Notes under the pieces: model-generated | What the model was told of the DNA's origin: nothing | The model's input: the letters and a program-made list of their open reading frames with translations, nothing else | Databases searched by the model: none | Source: Melioribacter sp. | Lineage (GTDB): Bacteria; Bacteroidota; Ignavibacteria; Ignavibacteriales; Melioribacteraceae | DNA: 57,583 nucleotides | Assembly (NCBI GenBank): GCA_020723965.1 | Contig: DYHW01000002.1 | Location: forward strand, 406,615 to 464,197 | Direction: 5' to 3' | Program-made: the position numbers and the translations under genes | In this document: positions 8,442 through 17,210 of the stretch, piece after piece | Position numbering within the stretch: position 1 is the stretch's first letter | Layout of the letters: every line of letters begins with the position of its first letter

Positions 8442-10085
8442 ATGACAAAACGTATTCTATACCTATTATTCTTTACACTTTTTCTGAGTGTAAATTTACG
8501 GGCACAGCTTGCTCAATATGACGAAGTGCTTGAAGGAAATATAAATTCTGATAAAACCCTTGCTGCAAATAAAAAATATCTTTTAAGGGGATTTGTAAAT
8601 GTAAACTCGCCGGCTACTTTAACTATTCCTGCAGGTACAATTATTTACGGAGAAAAATCCTCGAAAGGCACCTTGATTACAAACAGAGGTGCAAAAATTA
8701 ATGCAGTTGGAACAGCTCAAAAACCAATCGTTTTTACAAGTCAACAACCCGTAGGACAAAGAGGTGCAGGCGATTGGGGTGGAATTATTTTAGCCGGTTA
8801 TGCTTCTATAAATGTTCCCGGCGGAACTGCAACTCTTGAAGGCGGTACCGGCACAATTTACGGCGGTGGTGCAACTCCAAACGATAACGACAACTCCGGT
8901 ACAATGAAATACGTACGCATCGAATTCCCTGGAATTGCTTTTCTACCAGATAACGAAATTAACGGATTGACTATGGGTGGAGTAGGCGGAGGAACTACAC
9001 TTGAATATATTCAGGTAAGTTATTCGGGCGATGATGCCTTTGAATGGTTTGGCGGAACAGTTAACGGAAAATACTTAATTGCTATTCACAGTGTTGATGA
9101 TGATTTTGATACCGATTTTGGTTTCAGAGGTAACTTGCAGTTTCTTTTTGGTTTGAGAAATCCGAACATTGCAGATATAAGCGGTAGTAACGGTTTTGAA
9201 TCGGATAATGACGGGTCGGGTACAACTAACTCGCCAAGAACACAGCCGATTTTTTCAAACGTAACAATGGTTGGACCGCTTACATCCCCTGAGTTTACTG
9301 CATTTAATTCCAACTTTAAGAGAGCGTTACATTTAAGAAGATCTACATTAACCTCAATGTATAACTCAATTGCAATGGGATATCCAGTTGGATTATTTAT
9401 TCAATCTTCAAATTCAGCTAATGGTTCTACTGCTGGCGATTTACAAATCCGTAACTCAATAATAGCCGGAACTGCAAAATCAACTGATTTAATAACAACA
9501 GATGTGAGCGGTTTTGATGTTGCGGCGTGGTTTAATACACAAACATTTGGCAACAGAACATTTAACACAAGCGCAGAGGTTGGATTATTGAACCCATTCA
9601 ATTTAACAAATCCGGATCCGCGCCCTGCTTCAAGTTCGTCCGCTGTAACCGGAGCTTCATTTAATAACCCAAAATTAAATAACAGTTTCTTTACGCCTAC
9701 AACTTATGTAGGCGCTTTCGATCCTGCTGGCGCTAGATGGGATGCCGAATGGACAAATTATAATCCGCAAAACAAGGATTATATAACAAGTGTTAAAGAA
9801 GATTTTAATTCAGTAATTCCGGTAACGTTTGATTTATCTCAAAATTATCCTAATCCTTTCAATCCAACAACTAACATTAAATTTTCATTACCCAAAGCTG
9901 GGAATATAAAACTGACCATATACAATTCTATCGGTCAGGAAGTTGCTCAATTGGTTAACGGTTACAAAGAAGCAGGAAATTATACTCTTAATTGGGATGG
10001 CAGCCACCTCTCCAGCGGTATTTATATCTATCGTCTGGAAACCGTAAACACAGTTATTGCAAAGAAAATGACACTTATGAAATAA
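8442..10085 (+). CDS. T9SS-exported cell-surface protein paired with the TonB receptor
   Basis: 547 residues when started at ATG 8442, which has AGGAG 6 bp upstream and a clean signal peptide (hydrophobic to LRAQ). A longer reading from 8352 overlaps the receptor and lacks this. The body is Gly/Asn/Thr-rich with repeated short strands (TIPAGTIIYG, GGIILAGYASINV, TLEYIQVSYSGDDAFEWFGG), consistent with a beta-helix or beta-sandwich surface fold. The C-terminal ~85 residues are a T9SS type A sorting domain: LSQNYPNPFNPTTNIKFSL, later GIYIYRLE and a terminal KKMTLMK. It should be exported through SprA-type T9SS and fixed to the surface. Its position suggests phosphorus-compound capture; no catalytic motif was recognised. 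Confidence 0.8.
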   Translation: MTKRILYLLFFTLFLSVNLRAQLAQYDEVLEGNINSDKTLAANKKYLLRGFVNVNSPATLTIPAGTIIYGEKSSKGTLITNRGAKINAVGTAQKPIVFTSQQPVGQRGAGDWGGIILAGYASINVPGGTATLEGGTGTIYGGGATPNDNDNSGTMKYVRIEFPGIAFLPDNEINGLTMGGVGGGTTLEYIQVSYSGDDAFEWFGGTVNGKYLIAIHSVDDDFDTDFGFRGNLQFLFGLRNPNIADISGSNGFESDNDGSGTTNSPRTQPIFSNVTMVGPLTSPEFTAFNSNFKRALHLRRSTLTSMYNSIAMGYPVGLFIQSSNSANGSTAGDLQIRNSIIAGTAKSTDLITTDVSGFDVAAWFNTQTFGNRTFNTSAEVGLLNPFNLTNPDPRPASSSSAVTGASFNNPKLNNSFFTPTTYVGAFDPAGARWDAEWTNYNPQNKDYITSVKEDFNSVIPVTFDLSQNYPNPFNPTTNIKFSLPKAGNIKLTIYNSIGQEVAQLVNGYKEAGNYTLNWDGSHLSSGIYIYRLETVNTVIAKKMTLMK

Positions 10086-10108
10086 AAAATCTATCTCTCT
10101 TCTTCCCT

Positions 10109-10128
10109 GGGGCGTCTTCGGACGCCCC
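10109..10128 (+). terminator. Perfect hairpin with TTCG loop after the surface-protein gene
   Basis: An 8-bp perfect stem GGGGCGTC/GACGCCCC encloses a TTCG tetraloop, 23 bp after the stop codon at 10085. There is no T-run after it, so it may act as a 3' stabiliser or a REP-like palindrome rather than a true intrinsic terminator. Confidence 0.55.
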
Positions 10129-10160
10129 TACTTGCACTCCAATATGTTTAAAAATAAAAC

Positions 10161-10188
10161 TTAACAATTTCTTAACATTTAGATAATG
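10161..10188 (+). promoter_or_regulatory. Weaker Pho-box-like site before pstS
   Basis: TTAACA at 10161 and TTAACA at 10172 are exact and 11 bp apart; ATAATG at 10183 keeps the register with one mismatch from TTAATG. A fourth repeat is not convincing. The nearest -7-like sequence is TTTATTTG at 10203-10210, which does not keep the 15-bp spacing seen at the other sites. A long 5' leader (about 80 bp) remains before pstS. Confidence 0.65.
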
Positions 10189-10292
10189 CCGGGATCATTA
10201 AATTTATTTGCTAAATAAAAAAATAATGTCTTCACAGTAAGTGTTCAGTATAAATTTTAATCTAAATCAGAAAACATAAAAAAGGTATAAAA

Positions 10293-11114
10293 ATGAAAAA
10301 TTTATTAATCGTTATATTTATAGCATTAACCTCATTTGGGTTTATGCAAAACAAAGTTATTACGGTAAAGGGTTCTGATACTATGGTAATATTAGCGCAA
10401 CGCTGGGCAGAAATATATATGGCAAAGAACCCAGGTTTAACTATTCAAGTAACAGGCGGCGGTTCTGGAACTGGAATAGCCGCTTTAATTAACGGAACTA
10501 CTGATATATGTAATTCATCAAGACCAATGAAACCCTCGGAGCGTGAAAAATTGCATGAAAAATATAACTCACCCGGCGTTGAAATAAGGGTTGCGCAAGA
10601 TGGTTTAAGCATTTATCTAAACAAGTCTAATCCAATAAATGAACTTACGCTCGAACAAGTGAAGAATATTTATACTGGAAAAATTACAAATTGGAAAGAA
10701 GTTGGCGGAAAAAATGCAAAAATAATTGTTTACGGACGCGAGAATAATTCCGGCACTTATGTTTATTTTAAAGATGATGTTTTAGAAGGAGCAGATTTTA
10801 CATCTTTTATGCAAAGTTTACCAGGTACTGCAGCAGTTGTAAATGCAGTAGCAAAAGATAAAAATGCAATTGGATTTGGAGGTGCTGCTTATGCCGCAGG
10901 AATTAAAGATGCTGCAATTAAAAAAGATGCCGCTTCGAAAGCATATTTGCCAACTGCAAAAAATGTTAAATCTGGTGATTATCCAATTTCGAGAGCATTA
11001 TATTTGTATATTAAAACACGTCCGACCGGCGAATTAAAAAATTATATTGACTGGATCCTTAGTAAAGAAGGACAATCCATAATAACTGAAGTTGGTTATT
11101 TTCCTATAAAATAA
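10293..11114 (+). CDS. pstS: Phosphate ABC transporter, periplasmic phosphate-binding protein
   Basis: 273 residues with an N-terminal signal peptide (about 1-19) and the PstS phosphate-binding signatures VKGSDTMV, TGGGSGTGIAALINGTTDI, SSRPMK and YGRENNSGTYVYFK. It captures phosphate in the periplasm and hands it to PstCA. It is the first gene of pstS-pstC-pstA-pstB-phoU, has a Pho-box-like site upstream, and is followed by pstC after 14 bp. Confidence 0.95.
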   Translation: MKNLLIVIFIALTSFGFMQNKVITVKGSDTMVILAQRWAEIYMAKNPGLTIQVTGGGSGTGIAALINGTTDICNSSRPMKPSEREKLHEKYNSPGVEIRVAQDGLSIYLNKSNPINELTLEQVKNIYTGKITNWKEVGGKNAKIIVYGRENNSGTYVYFKDDVLEGADFTSFMQSLPGTAAVVNAVAKDKNAIGFGGAAYAAGIKDAAIKKDAASKAYLPTAKNVKSGDYPISRALYLYIKTRPTGELKNYIDWILSKEGQSIITEVGYFPIK

Positions 11115-11128
11115 TATTAGGATTGATC

Positions 11129-12172
11129 TTGCAAAAGAAAAATGGAAATACAAATTCGCTTGACCGAAAATTCAGGTTAAGCGAATTTCTTTCCGAATAC
11201 ATTATCAAAACCGTTGCCTTTTCTTCCTTTGCTATAATTATCTTGATTTTCGTCTTTGTTTTTAAGGAAGCCGCACCAATATTTTTTCCGAAAGAAAAGA
11301 AAGCTGAAACAAGCCAATTTCTTCAATCAGAAACTTATGGCGAAGAACCGGGAACTGAGCAGCCCGAGAACAGTTTAGAACTTTATTCTTCTTACACACC
11401 ATCGCACGATGTCGCTTCGTTCAAAAATCTTACAGGGAAAAATTGGCAGCCCGTTGGCGAAGAACCTAAGTATGGAGTGTTACCTTTAATAATTGGAAGT
11501 TTGAAGGTAACCGTTCTAGCAATTTTATTCGGTGCGCCTATAGCAATTCTTGCCGCTATATTTTCAGCATTGTTCGCTCCAAAAGGATTAAGAGAAATAA
11601 TTAAACCGATAATAGAATTGCTTGCATCCTTTCCTTCGGTTGTTATTGGTTTTTTTGCATTAGTAACTTTAGCAACAGTTTTACAGAATATTTTTGGCTA
11701 CAGTTACAGATTAAATGCGTTCGTGGGCGGCTTAGCAATGGCGCTTGCAGTAATACCAATTGTTTACACAGTAACCGAAGATGCTTTAACGGCAATTCCA
11801 AAATATATGTCCGAAGCAAGTTTAGCGCTTGGCGCTACAAAATGGCAGACCGCTTTATTTGTTGTAATGCCGGCGGCAACACCAGGCATTTTTGCGGCTC
11901 TTCTGCTTGGCTTCGGAAGAGCTTTTGGTGAAACGATGATAGTACTTATGGCAACCGGTAATGCGCCTCTTTCAACTTTTAATATTTTTGAACCGGTCAG
12001 AACTATGTCTGCAACAATTGGTGCAGAAATGGCAGAAGTAGTTTTTGGCGATACTCATTATACAGTTTTATTTTTCATTGGCGCTTCTTTATTTGTTGTT
12101 ACATTTGCTATAAATGCTATTGCTGAATTTTATGTCCGCACTAAATTGATGAAGAGGTTTAGAGGTGAATAA
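11129..12172 (+). CDS. pstC: Phosphate ABC transporter permease PstC
   Basis: 347 residues from TTG 11129, chosen because AGGA at 11118-11121 lies 7 bp before it; an in-frame TTG at 11123 is too close to that site. It has one N-terminal membrane helix, a periplasmic loop of about 80 residues, then the permease domain with the EAA-type loop [20 protein letters not shown] that contacts the ATPase. It forms the channel with PstA in the inner membrane. Its last 8 bases overlap the pstA start. Confidence 0.93.
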   Translation: MQKKNGNTNSLDRKFRLSEFLSEYIIKTVAFSSFAIIILIFVFVFKEAAPIFFPKEKKAETSQFLQSETYGEEPGTEQPENSLELYSSYTPSHDVASFKNLTGKNWQPVGEEPKYGVLPLIIGSLKVTVLAILFGAPIAILAAIFSALFAPKGLREIIKPIIELLASFPSVVIGFFALVTLATVLQNIFGYSYRLNAFVGGLAMALAVIPIVYTVTEDALTAIPKYMSEASLALGATKWQTALFVVMPAATPGIFAALLLGFGRAFGETMIVLMATGNAPLSTFNIFEPVRTMSATIGAEMAEVVFGDTHYTVLFFIGASLFVVTFAINAIAEFYVRTKLMKRFRGE

Positions 12173-13064
12173 TAAAATTCTTGGTAAATCAATAGTAGCG
12201 GTTTCTGCGCTTGCGGTTATTATGATTGTATCGGCATTGCTTTTTATTCTATTAGAAATTTATCTTGGCGGAAGAAGCGTTTTATCTTGGCAATTTCTAA
12301 CCGGAAATCCCACCGAAGGAATGACAGAAGGAGGAATTTTTCCCGCTATAGTTGGAACAGTGTTGTTAGTTCTAATTATGTCCGTTGCTTGCGTTCCAAT
12401 TGGAACAATCACAGCTATTTATTTAAATGAATACGCTTCAAAAAAATCTTTCTTTACTAAAATGATCCGCTTTGCAGTCAATACTCTTTCAGGAGTTCCA
12501 GCAATAGTTTTTGGTTTGTTTGGGTTAGGATTTTTTATTCAGTTTATCGGAACAGAAATGGATAGAATGTTTTCTGCCGATGGTTCGCTTCTTTGGGGGC
12601 AGCCAAATATTCTATGGGCAAGTTTGACAATGGCTTTATTGACAATTCCTGTAGTAATTGTTTCGGTTGAAGAATCTTTGAAAACCGTTCCTAATGATCT
12701 AAGAGGCGGCGGCTATGCGCTTGGCGCAACCAAATGGCAGGTAATAAGAAAAATTGTTATTCCCAATTCTATTTCAGGTATTTTAACAGGCTCTATCTTG
12801 GCTATTGGCAGAGGAGCCGGCGAAGTAGCCCCTATTCTATTCACAGGCGTTGCATATTTTTTACCCCATTTGCCTGAAAAACTTTCCGATCAATTTATGA
12901 ATCTTGGTTATCATATTTATGTTATGGCTACTCAATCGCCCGATGTAGAGGCAACAAAATCAATTCAGTATGCAACGGCTTTTGTGCTGCTTGCCTGCAC
13001 TTTTTCTTTATCGTTTATTGCAATAATTATCCGTTACCAATTCAGAAAAAAAATAAAAGAATAA
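12165..13064 (+). CDS. pstA: Phosphate ABC transporter permease PstA
   Basis: 299 residues from GTG 12165, overlapping pstC by 8 bases, which implies translational coupling. The permease has about six membrane helices and an EAA loop ([20 protein letters not shown]). It pairs with PstC as the transport channel. Its stop codon overlaps the pstB ATG by one base. Confidence 0.93.
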   Translation: MNNKILGKSIVAVSALAVIMIVSALLFILLEIYLGGRSVLSWQFLTGNPTEGMTEGGIFPAIVGTVLLVLIMSVACVPIGTITAIYLNEYASKKSFFTKMIRFAVNTLSGVPAIVFGLFGLGFFIQFIGTEMDRMFSADGSLLWGQPNILWASLTMALLTIPVVIVSVEESLKTVPNDLRGGGYALGATKWQVIRKIVIPNSISGILTGSILAIGRGAGEVAPILFTGVAYFLPHLPEKLSDQFMNLGYHIYVMATQSPDVEATKSIQYATAFVLLACTFSLSFIAIIIRYQFRKKIKE

Positions 13065-13831
13065 TGAGAATGGATTTACAAACAGAAATAATTGTCGAAA
13101 ATTTGAATTTATATTACGGAAAAAAGAAAGCGTTAAATAACGTCTCTCTATCTATTCCGGAAAACAAGGTAACTGCTCTTATAGGCCCATCGGGGTGCGG
13201 TAAATCTACTTTCTTACGAACTTTGAACAGAATGAACGATTTGATAGAAGGAGTGAAAATAGAGGGAACCGTTTTATTTGATGACAGAAATATTTATGAT
13301 AATAGCGTTGATGTTGTTGAATTAAGAAAAAGAATTGGAATGATTTTTCAAAAATCAAATCCTTTTCCTAAATCTATTTACGAAAATGTTGCTTTCGGTC
13401 CAAAAATTAACGGTGTAAGTAATAAATCTCAATTAGATGAAATTGTTGAGCAGAGTTTAATCCGTTCAGCATTGTGGGATGAAGTTAAAGATGATTTAAA
13501 TAAAAGCGGATTAGCACTAAGCGGAGGTCAGCAGCAAAGATTATGCATTGCGCGCGCACTTGCCGTTAACCCAGAAGTGCTTTTAATGGATGAACCCGCA
13601 AGCGCGCTCGATCCTATTTCAACAACAAAAATTGAAGACTTGATTTATGAGTTGAAAAAAAAATACACAATTATTATTGTTACTCATAATATGCAGCAGG
13701 CAGCACGCGTTAGCGATTTCACAGCGTTCTTTTACATGGGAGACCTGATAGAATTCACTGATACAAGAAAAATGTTTACAGCACCGGATTTAAAGCAAAC
13801 TGAAGATTATATCCGCGGTCGTTTCGGTTAA
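13064..13831 (+). CDS. pstB: Phosphate ABC transporter ATP-binding protein PstB
   Basis: 255 residues. Walker [10 protein letters not shown] at 41-49, signature LSGGQQQR at 152-159 and Walker B VLLMDE at 172-177 are intact, and the switch His lies in VTHNMQQA. It powers PstCA on the cytoplasmic side. The start codon shares one base with the pstA stop. ATG 13070, two codons later, is an equally possible start. Confidence 0.95.
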   Translation: MRMDLQTEIIVENLNLYYGKKKALNNVSLSIPENKVTALIGPSGCGKSTFLRTLNRMNDLIEGVKIEGTVLFDDRNIYDNSVDVVELRKRIGMIFQKSNPFPKSIYENVAFGPKINGVSNKSQLDEIVEQSLIRSALWDEVKDDLNKSGLALSGGQQQRLCIARALAVNPEVLLMDEPASALDPISTTKIEDLIYELKKKYTIIIVTHNMQQAARVSDFTAFFYMGDLIEFTDTRKMFTAPDLKQTEDYIRGRFG

Positions 13832-13850
13832 TTAAAAAAAGGAAAAAGCA

Positions 13851-14537
13851 ATGCAAGAACGTTTCACTCAAGAGATAGAAAGTTTAAAAACAAATCTCAT
13901 CAAAATGGCGTCTATTGTTGATGAGCAGGCAGAAAGAGCATTTAAAGCTTTGGAAACCGGCGATGTTGAACTTTGCCGAGGCGTTAAAGCAAAAGATTTG
14001 GAAATAGATGCTTATGATAATTTAATTCAAACACAGTGCGAAAATATTCTAGCGCTTTTCCAACCTTTTGCAATAGATCTTCGTTTTATTATCTCTGCGC
14101 TCATGATAAACAACCAGTTGGAGCGTTGCGGCGATATAGCCGTTAACATTGCTCAGCGCGTTAGAAAAACCGGCGGTAATCATCCGCTCATACTTGAATC
14201 TGAAATTTTAGATATGGGGCTTCAAGCAAAAGAGATGCTTAAAAATGCTATCGATTCTTTTATTCATAATAATATTGAACTTGCAAATCATGTTATTGCT
14301 TCTGATGAAAATGTTGATAAACTGAATAAACAAATTTTCAAATTCCTAATAGCAAAAATGCAAGCCGAGCCTGAATTAATTGAAACTTGTGCTCATTTAA
14401 TTGTGATGACGCGACAAATAGAACGATTAGCAGACCATGCAACTAATATTGCAGAAAATTTAGTGTTTTATGTAGAAGCAAAAATAGTTGCTCATAAAAA
14501 GAAACTAGACAAGCAGAGAAAAAGTGAAGAAACTTAA
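13851..14537 (+). CDS. phoU: PhoU phosphate signalling regulator
   Basis: 228 residues, all-helical, with two PhoU repeats and the acidic metal-binding patterns expected (around DNLIQTQCENIL/DLRFIISAL and the second-half DHATNIAENLVFYVEA). PhoU couples the PstSCAB transporter to the PhoR sensor kinase and limits phosphate uptake. It lies 19 bp after pstB with AAAGGAAAAAG as ribosome binding site. No phoR/phoB pair is in the window, so the kinase and regulator must be elsewhere. Confidence 0.93.
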   Translation: MQERFTQEIESLKTNLIKMASIVDEQAERAFKALETGDVELCRGVKAKDLEIDAYDNLIQTQCENILALFQPFAIDLRFIISALMINNQLERCGDIAVNIAQRVRKTGGNHPLILESEILDMGLQAKEMLKNAIDSFIHNNIELANHVIASDENVDKLNKQIFKFLIAKMQAEPELIETCAHLIVMTRQIERLADHATNIAENLVFYVEAKIVAHKKKLDKQRKSEET

Positions 14538-14934
14538 TTAGTTCTTTGCAAAAATTGATAGAGTTATAACCAAAAATAGCTCAAAAACGCAATTTTTTTA
14601 TCAATTTCCCCCTACCTCGCTTTGAAAATCTACTTAGAAATTTTTTTTCAAACTATTCCTAATTTCAACTTAAACTTTGCTTCAAATATTACCGTTTGTT
14701 ATATTGAATCAGAATTCATTCACTTAAATAAAAGTTATACTTACTTAAATTAAAATATGGCGATGAGAACAAAAATATTTTGTGGAGATGTTTTTTGTAA
14801 TGATTCAGATGGCAATGGAATTTCCTAAATTTAGAATAGTCTAAAAAAAGGAGAATTCTGTCATAGCCATTCCTTCGGAACATGAAGCAGAGAAAGCACT
14901 ACACAGCAGAACAAAAAGTAATAATATTGAGATG
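14538..14934. other. Gene-free gap between phoU and the accessory island
   Basis: About 400 bases of AT-rich sequence with no credible gene, no RNA I can identify and no clear terminator. Short open stretches exist but lack coding character. The left edge of the accessory cassettes appears to begin near its right end. Confidence 0.5.
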
Positions 14935-14999
14935 ATAACACTCCTAGCGCCGGATTGTTATCAAGATTAGGAGTGGCGGGTTAATTAATAGTTATATGC
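14935..14999 (+). other. Possible attC-like recombination site, left edge of cassette 1
   Basis: ATAAC at 14935-14939 and GTTATATGC at 14991-14999 bracket an 8-bp inverted repeat CACTCCTA (14939-14946) / TAGGAGTG (14968-14975). The right box is identical to the right box of the better site at 16063-16254 and, as there, a gene starts about 20-30 bp after it. The arms are asymmetric, so this is weaker evidence than the 16063 site. Confidence 0.35.
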
Positions 15000-15020
15000 T
15001 TAAAGTGAAAGGGTGATATT

Positions 15021-15443
15021 ATGGCATTTTCTAAATCAGATAGAAGAAAAATTTATGATAGAACTACTGGATATTGTCATATCTGTAAGAAAAAACTATC
15101 ATTTGAAAATTATGGTTTACTAGGCTTAAAAGGAGCTTGGGAAGTTGAACATTCAAATCCGAAATCAATTGGCGGAACAAATCGATTGAACAATTTATAT
15201 GCTGCCTGTATTTCTTGTAATCGAAGTAAAAACAATAATTCGACAAGATCAGCACGCGCTAGATATGGAAGAACAAGAGCTCCACTTTCGAAAGAAAAAA
15301 GGAAGGAAGAAAAGAAAGGAAATTCTTTCTTAGGCGGTGTTATCGGTGGAATTATAGGTTCTGTTGCTGGTCCAGTTGGGATTGGTTTGGGTGCAGCAAT
15401 CGGCGCAAAATTGGGTTATGATAAAAATCCGGATGATGATTAA
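15021..15443 (+). CDS. HNH nuclease fused to a glycine-zipper membrane segment
   Basis: 140 residues. The N-terminal ~70 residues form an HNH nuclease with zinc-knuckle pairs C19xxC22 and C63xxC66, the VEH catalytic core with H44, then SIGGTNRLNNLYAACISCN. Residues ~101-133 form a Gly-rich zipper (GGVIGGIIGS, GIGLGAAIGAKLGYD), which in other proteins packs helices in membranes. A small nuclease with a membrane-active tail is unusual and would suit a toxin or defence effector. Its stop overlaps the next gene, with which it appears to share one mobile cassette. Function is inferred, not known. Confidence 0.7.
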   Translation: MAFSKSDRRKIYDRTTGYCHICKKKLSFENYGLLGLKGAWEVEHSNPKSIGGTNRLNNLYAACISCNRSKNNNSTRSARARYGRTRAPLSKEKRKEEKKGNSFLGGVIGGIIGSVAGPVGIGLGAAIGAKLGYDKNPDDD

Positions 15444-16059
15444 TTATATGTATAAGTCGATGTTAAAAACACCGGATAGTATAACAGAAGATATTATGAA
15501 AATATCTCATATTATTAATTCCAAAGGTAAACCGCATTTTGTTGAAATATTTCCTGATCCTTTCTCAAAGCCGAATGAATGTTTTGTAAACGTTCAAAAT
15601 AAAATAAAAGTTTTTGGTGGTAGTATTAGATATGGTTGGAAAGTATGGGAATGGAAAAACGTAATTCTTGAACTTAATTTTCACTCGATATGGCTATCAC
15701 CGAGTGGCTTATATGTTGATTTGACACCAGATGAAGATGATTCTAAAATACTATTTATAGAAGATCCTAAAATTCAATATAAAGGCGAAGTTATTGATAA
15801 CATTAGAATACCTTTAAAAGATGATATTCTTGTTGCTGACTATATTGCTGTTAAAAATGAATCAGCAAAAGTTAGAACAAAGAATGGTCGTTCAAAAATA
15901 ATTGGGCAAATTATTGTAGACAAAAACGAAATATTACCATTAGTTGCAATGGAATTACGTTTAGAAGAAATGTTAAAAAATGGAGCAGATGAAAATTCAT
16001 TATGCTTTTGTGGAAAACCTAATAAGTATAAAGATTGTTGTAGTTATCATAAAAGATAA
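15436..16059 (+). CDS. SEC-C zinc-finger protein, partner of the HNH gene
   Basis: 207 residues from ATG 15436, which overlaps the HNH stop codon region by 8 bases; ATG 15448 is an alternative. The main body is not recognised. The last ~18 residues carry a SEC-C metal-binding motif (CFCGKPNKYKDCCSYH; CxC...CC/H), as in SecA tails and many standalone proteins of mobile DNA. The tight overlap with the HNH/zipper gene suggests a two-gene unit, possibly effector and immunity or adaptor. This is inference from arrangement. Confidence 0.6.
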   Translation: MINYMYKSMLKTPDSITEDIMKISHIINSKGKPHFVEIFPDPFSKPNECFVNVQNKIKVFGGSIRYGWKVWEWKNVILELNFHSIWLSPSGLYVDLTPDEDDSKILFIEDPKIQYKGEVIDNIRIPLKDDILVADYIAVKNESAKVRTKNGRSKIIGQIIVDKNEILPLVAMELRLEEMLKNGADENSLCFCGKPNKYKDCCSYHKR

Positions 16060-16062
16060 GTC

Positions 16063-16254
16063 GCATATAACCCGCAAATCAAAGCGACTGCTTTAAACGT
16101 TGCGGCATTTTACAAGTTATTGACGTTGGTTGTAAATGTTAATTGCTTTTTTGAGTGTAGTGAAGAAAACGATTTTATAAATAATTATCGGCATAACTTT
16201 CCAGTGCTGCATTGAAGTTCTGGGCAGCGCTTTATTTGCAACGCCGTTATATGC
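16063..16254 (+). other. Integron attC-like recombination site
   Basis: The outer boxes GCATATAAC (16063-16071) and GTTATATGC (16246-16254) are perfect complements. Inside, GCAAAT (16074-16079), AAAGCG (16081-16086) and CTGC (16088-16091) pair with GCAG/CGCTTT/ATTTGC at 16224-16239, leaving C16080 and A16087 as unpaired bases on one strand only. Unpaired spacers (2 and 6 bases) separate the box pairs. Paired R and L boxes, an unpaired spacer and extrahelical bases on one arm are the defining structure of attC sites. It follows a gene stop within 4 bp and precedes the next gene by 29 bp, as cassette junctions do. Confidence 0.65.
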
Positions 16255-16283
16255 AAAGTTAAAACAAAAACATGGAATAAATA

Positions 16284-16595
16284 ATGTACAAAAACAAAAC
16301 ATTTCAGATTGGGCAGAACAAAAGACTTATCGGAATCGTACTCACTGTAGTTCTTCTACTACTTATACCACTAATAGCGATGCGGTTCACAAATGAGGTG
16401 AATTGGACGCTGCTTGATTTTGTTGTTGCTGCTATCTTATTACTTAGCACTGGTCTTATGTGTGAGCTTGTTATAAGAAAGATAAATAATGTTAAGTACC
16501 GAATCGCCATCTGTGTATTTCTTCTGGTAGCATTACTCCTCATTTGGGCAGAACTTGCTGTAGGCATTTTCGGGACACCGTTTAGCGGAAACTAA
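16284..16595 (+). CDS. Small three-helix membrane protein in a cassette
   Basis: 103 residues; not recognised. Three hydrophobic helices are visible (about 15-34, 42-62, 73-95) after a short basic N-terminus. It starts 29 bp after the attC-like site at 16063-16254 and is the only gene before the next attC-like structure. There is no homology I can name. A clear ribosome binding site is missing, which is common for cassette genes. Confidence 0.5.
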   Translation: MYKNKTFQIGQNKRLIGIVLTVVLLLLIPLIAMRFTNEVNWTLLDFVVAAILLLSTGLMCELVIRKINNVKYRIAICVFLLVALLLIWAELAVGIFGTPFSGN

Positions 16596-16792
16596 AGAAC
16601 CATGTTTGTTTGGAATGGGAAGCAAAATCTATTACTTGAAAAGACTACGAATTTTGAGAAGTCATAAGAAATAACTCAATGTGGAATAATGCTCAAAAGT
16701 TTATTTTGCAAAAAGGTGGTCTATCCACTTTTGATATTCTAAAAACTTATTTTAGAAAAAATAAAAAGCTCATATTTTCAATATATAAAAAC

Positions 16793-16901
16793 GCATATAT
16801 CCCGCCGCTCAACACGGACAGCCCCGAGAGCGGGGTAAATTGTTTTCAGAGCGGCATTTGTGTAATTATTGGCTTTGTTCTTCCGTGTAAAGTTGTTGTG
16901 C
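16793..16901 (+). other. Second attC-like structure with nested palindromes
   Basis: The left end (GCATATATCCCGC) resembles the left end at 16063 (GCATATAACCCGC). GCCGCTC (16804-16810) pairs with GAGCGGC (16849-16855), CCCCG/CGGGG forms an inner hairpin, and ACACGGA (16812-16818) can instead pair with TCCGTGT (16882-16888), with GTTGTGC (16895-16901) as a possible right box 6 bases further. The alternatives compete, so the exact limits are uncertain. Confidence 0.4.
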
Positions 16902-16980
16902 AAGGTAGTTCTATTAAATAAATGTTTTTATAATTATTGGCAACTTCGCTATACCGTTCTGTAAATAATCTACATCTTAA

Positions 16981-17175
16981 CTGAAGTTACGCAAGCTTTG
17001 GTTTAAGTATCCCCGACATTTATGTCGGGGATAAAAATGAACCTCGATAATCCGGGCTTTAGCCAAAATTGTCCTAAAATTGTGGCTAAAGCCAATTTGT
17101 TGGTGAAATACTATTCCACGACCTAAAGGTCGTGGCTATTAAAAATATCCAAATATGAATTTTGCGTAACTTCAG
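16981..17175. mobile_element. 195-bp MITE with 14-bp terminal inverted repeats and 7-bp target duplication
   Basis: CTGAAGTTACGCAA (16981-16994) is the exact inverse of TTGCGTAACTTCAG (17162-17175). ATCTTAA flanks both ends directly (16974-16980 and 17176-17182), a perfect target-site duplication. Inside are three perfect palindromes: a 12-bp stem at 17008-17033, an 11-bp stem at 17055-17065/17083-17093 and a 9-bp stem at 17116-17135. It has no coding capacity, so it must be moved by a transposase supplied in trans. It sits 28 bp before the restriction-modification gene and may affect its expression. Confidence 0.85.
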
Positions 17176-17210
17176 ATCTTAATTAAATATTGTTCATTAT
17201 ATTGTAAATT

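Noticed and set aside
16679..16921. 80-codon open frame
   Set aside because: It runs through the palindromic attC-like sequence at 16793-16901, has no ribosome binding site and its residues show no protein-like pattern.
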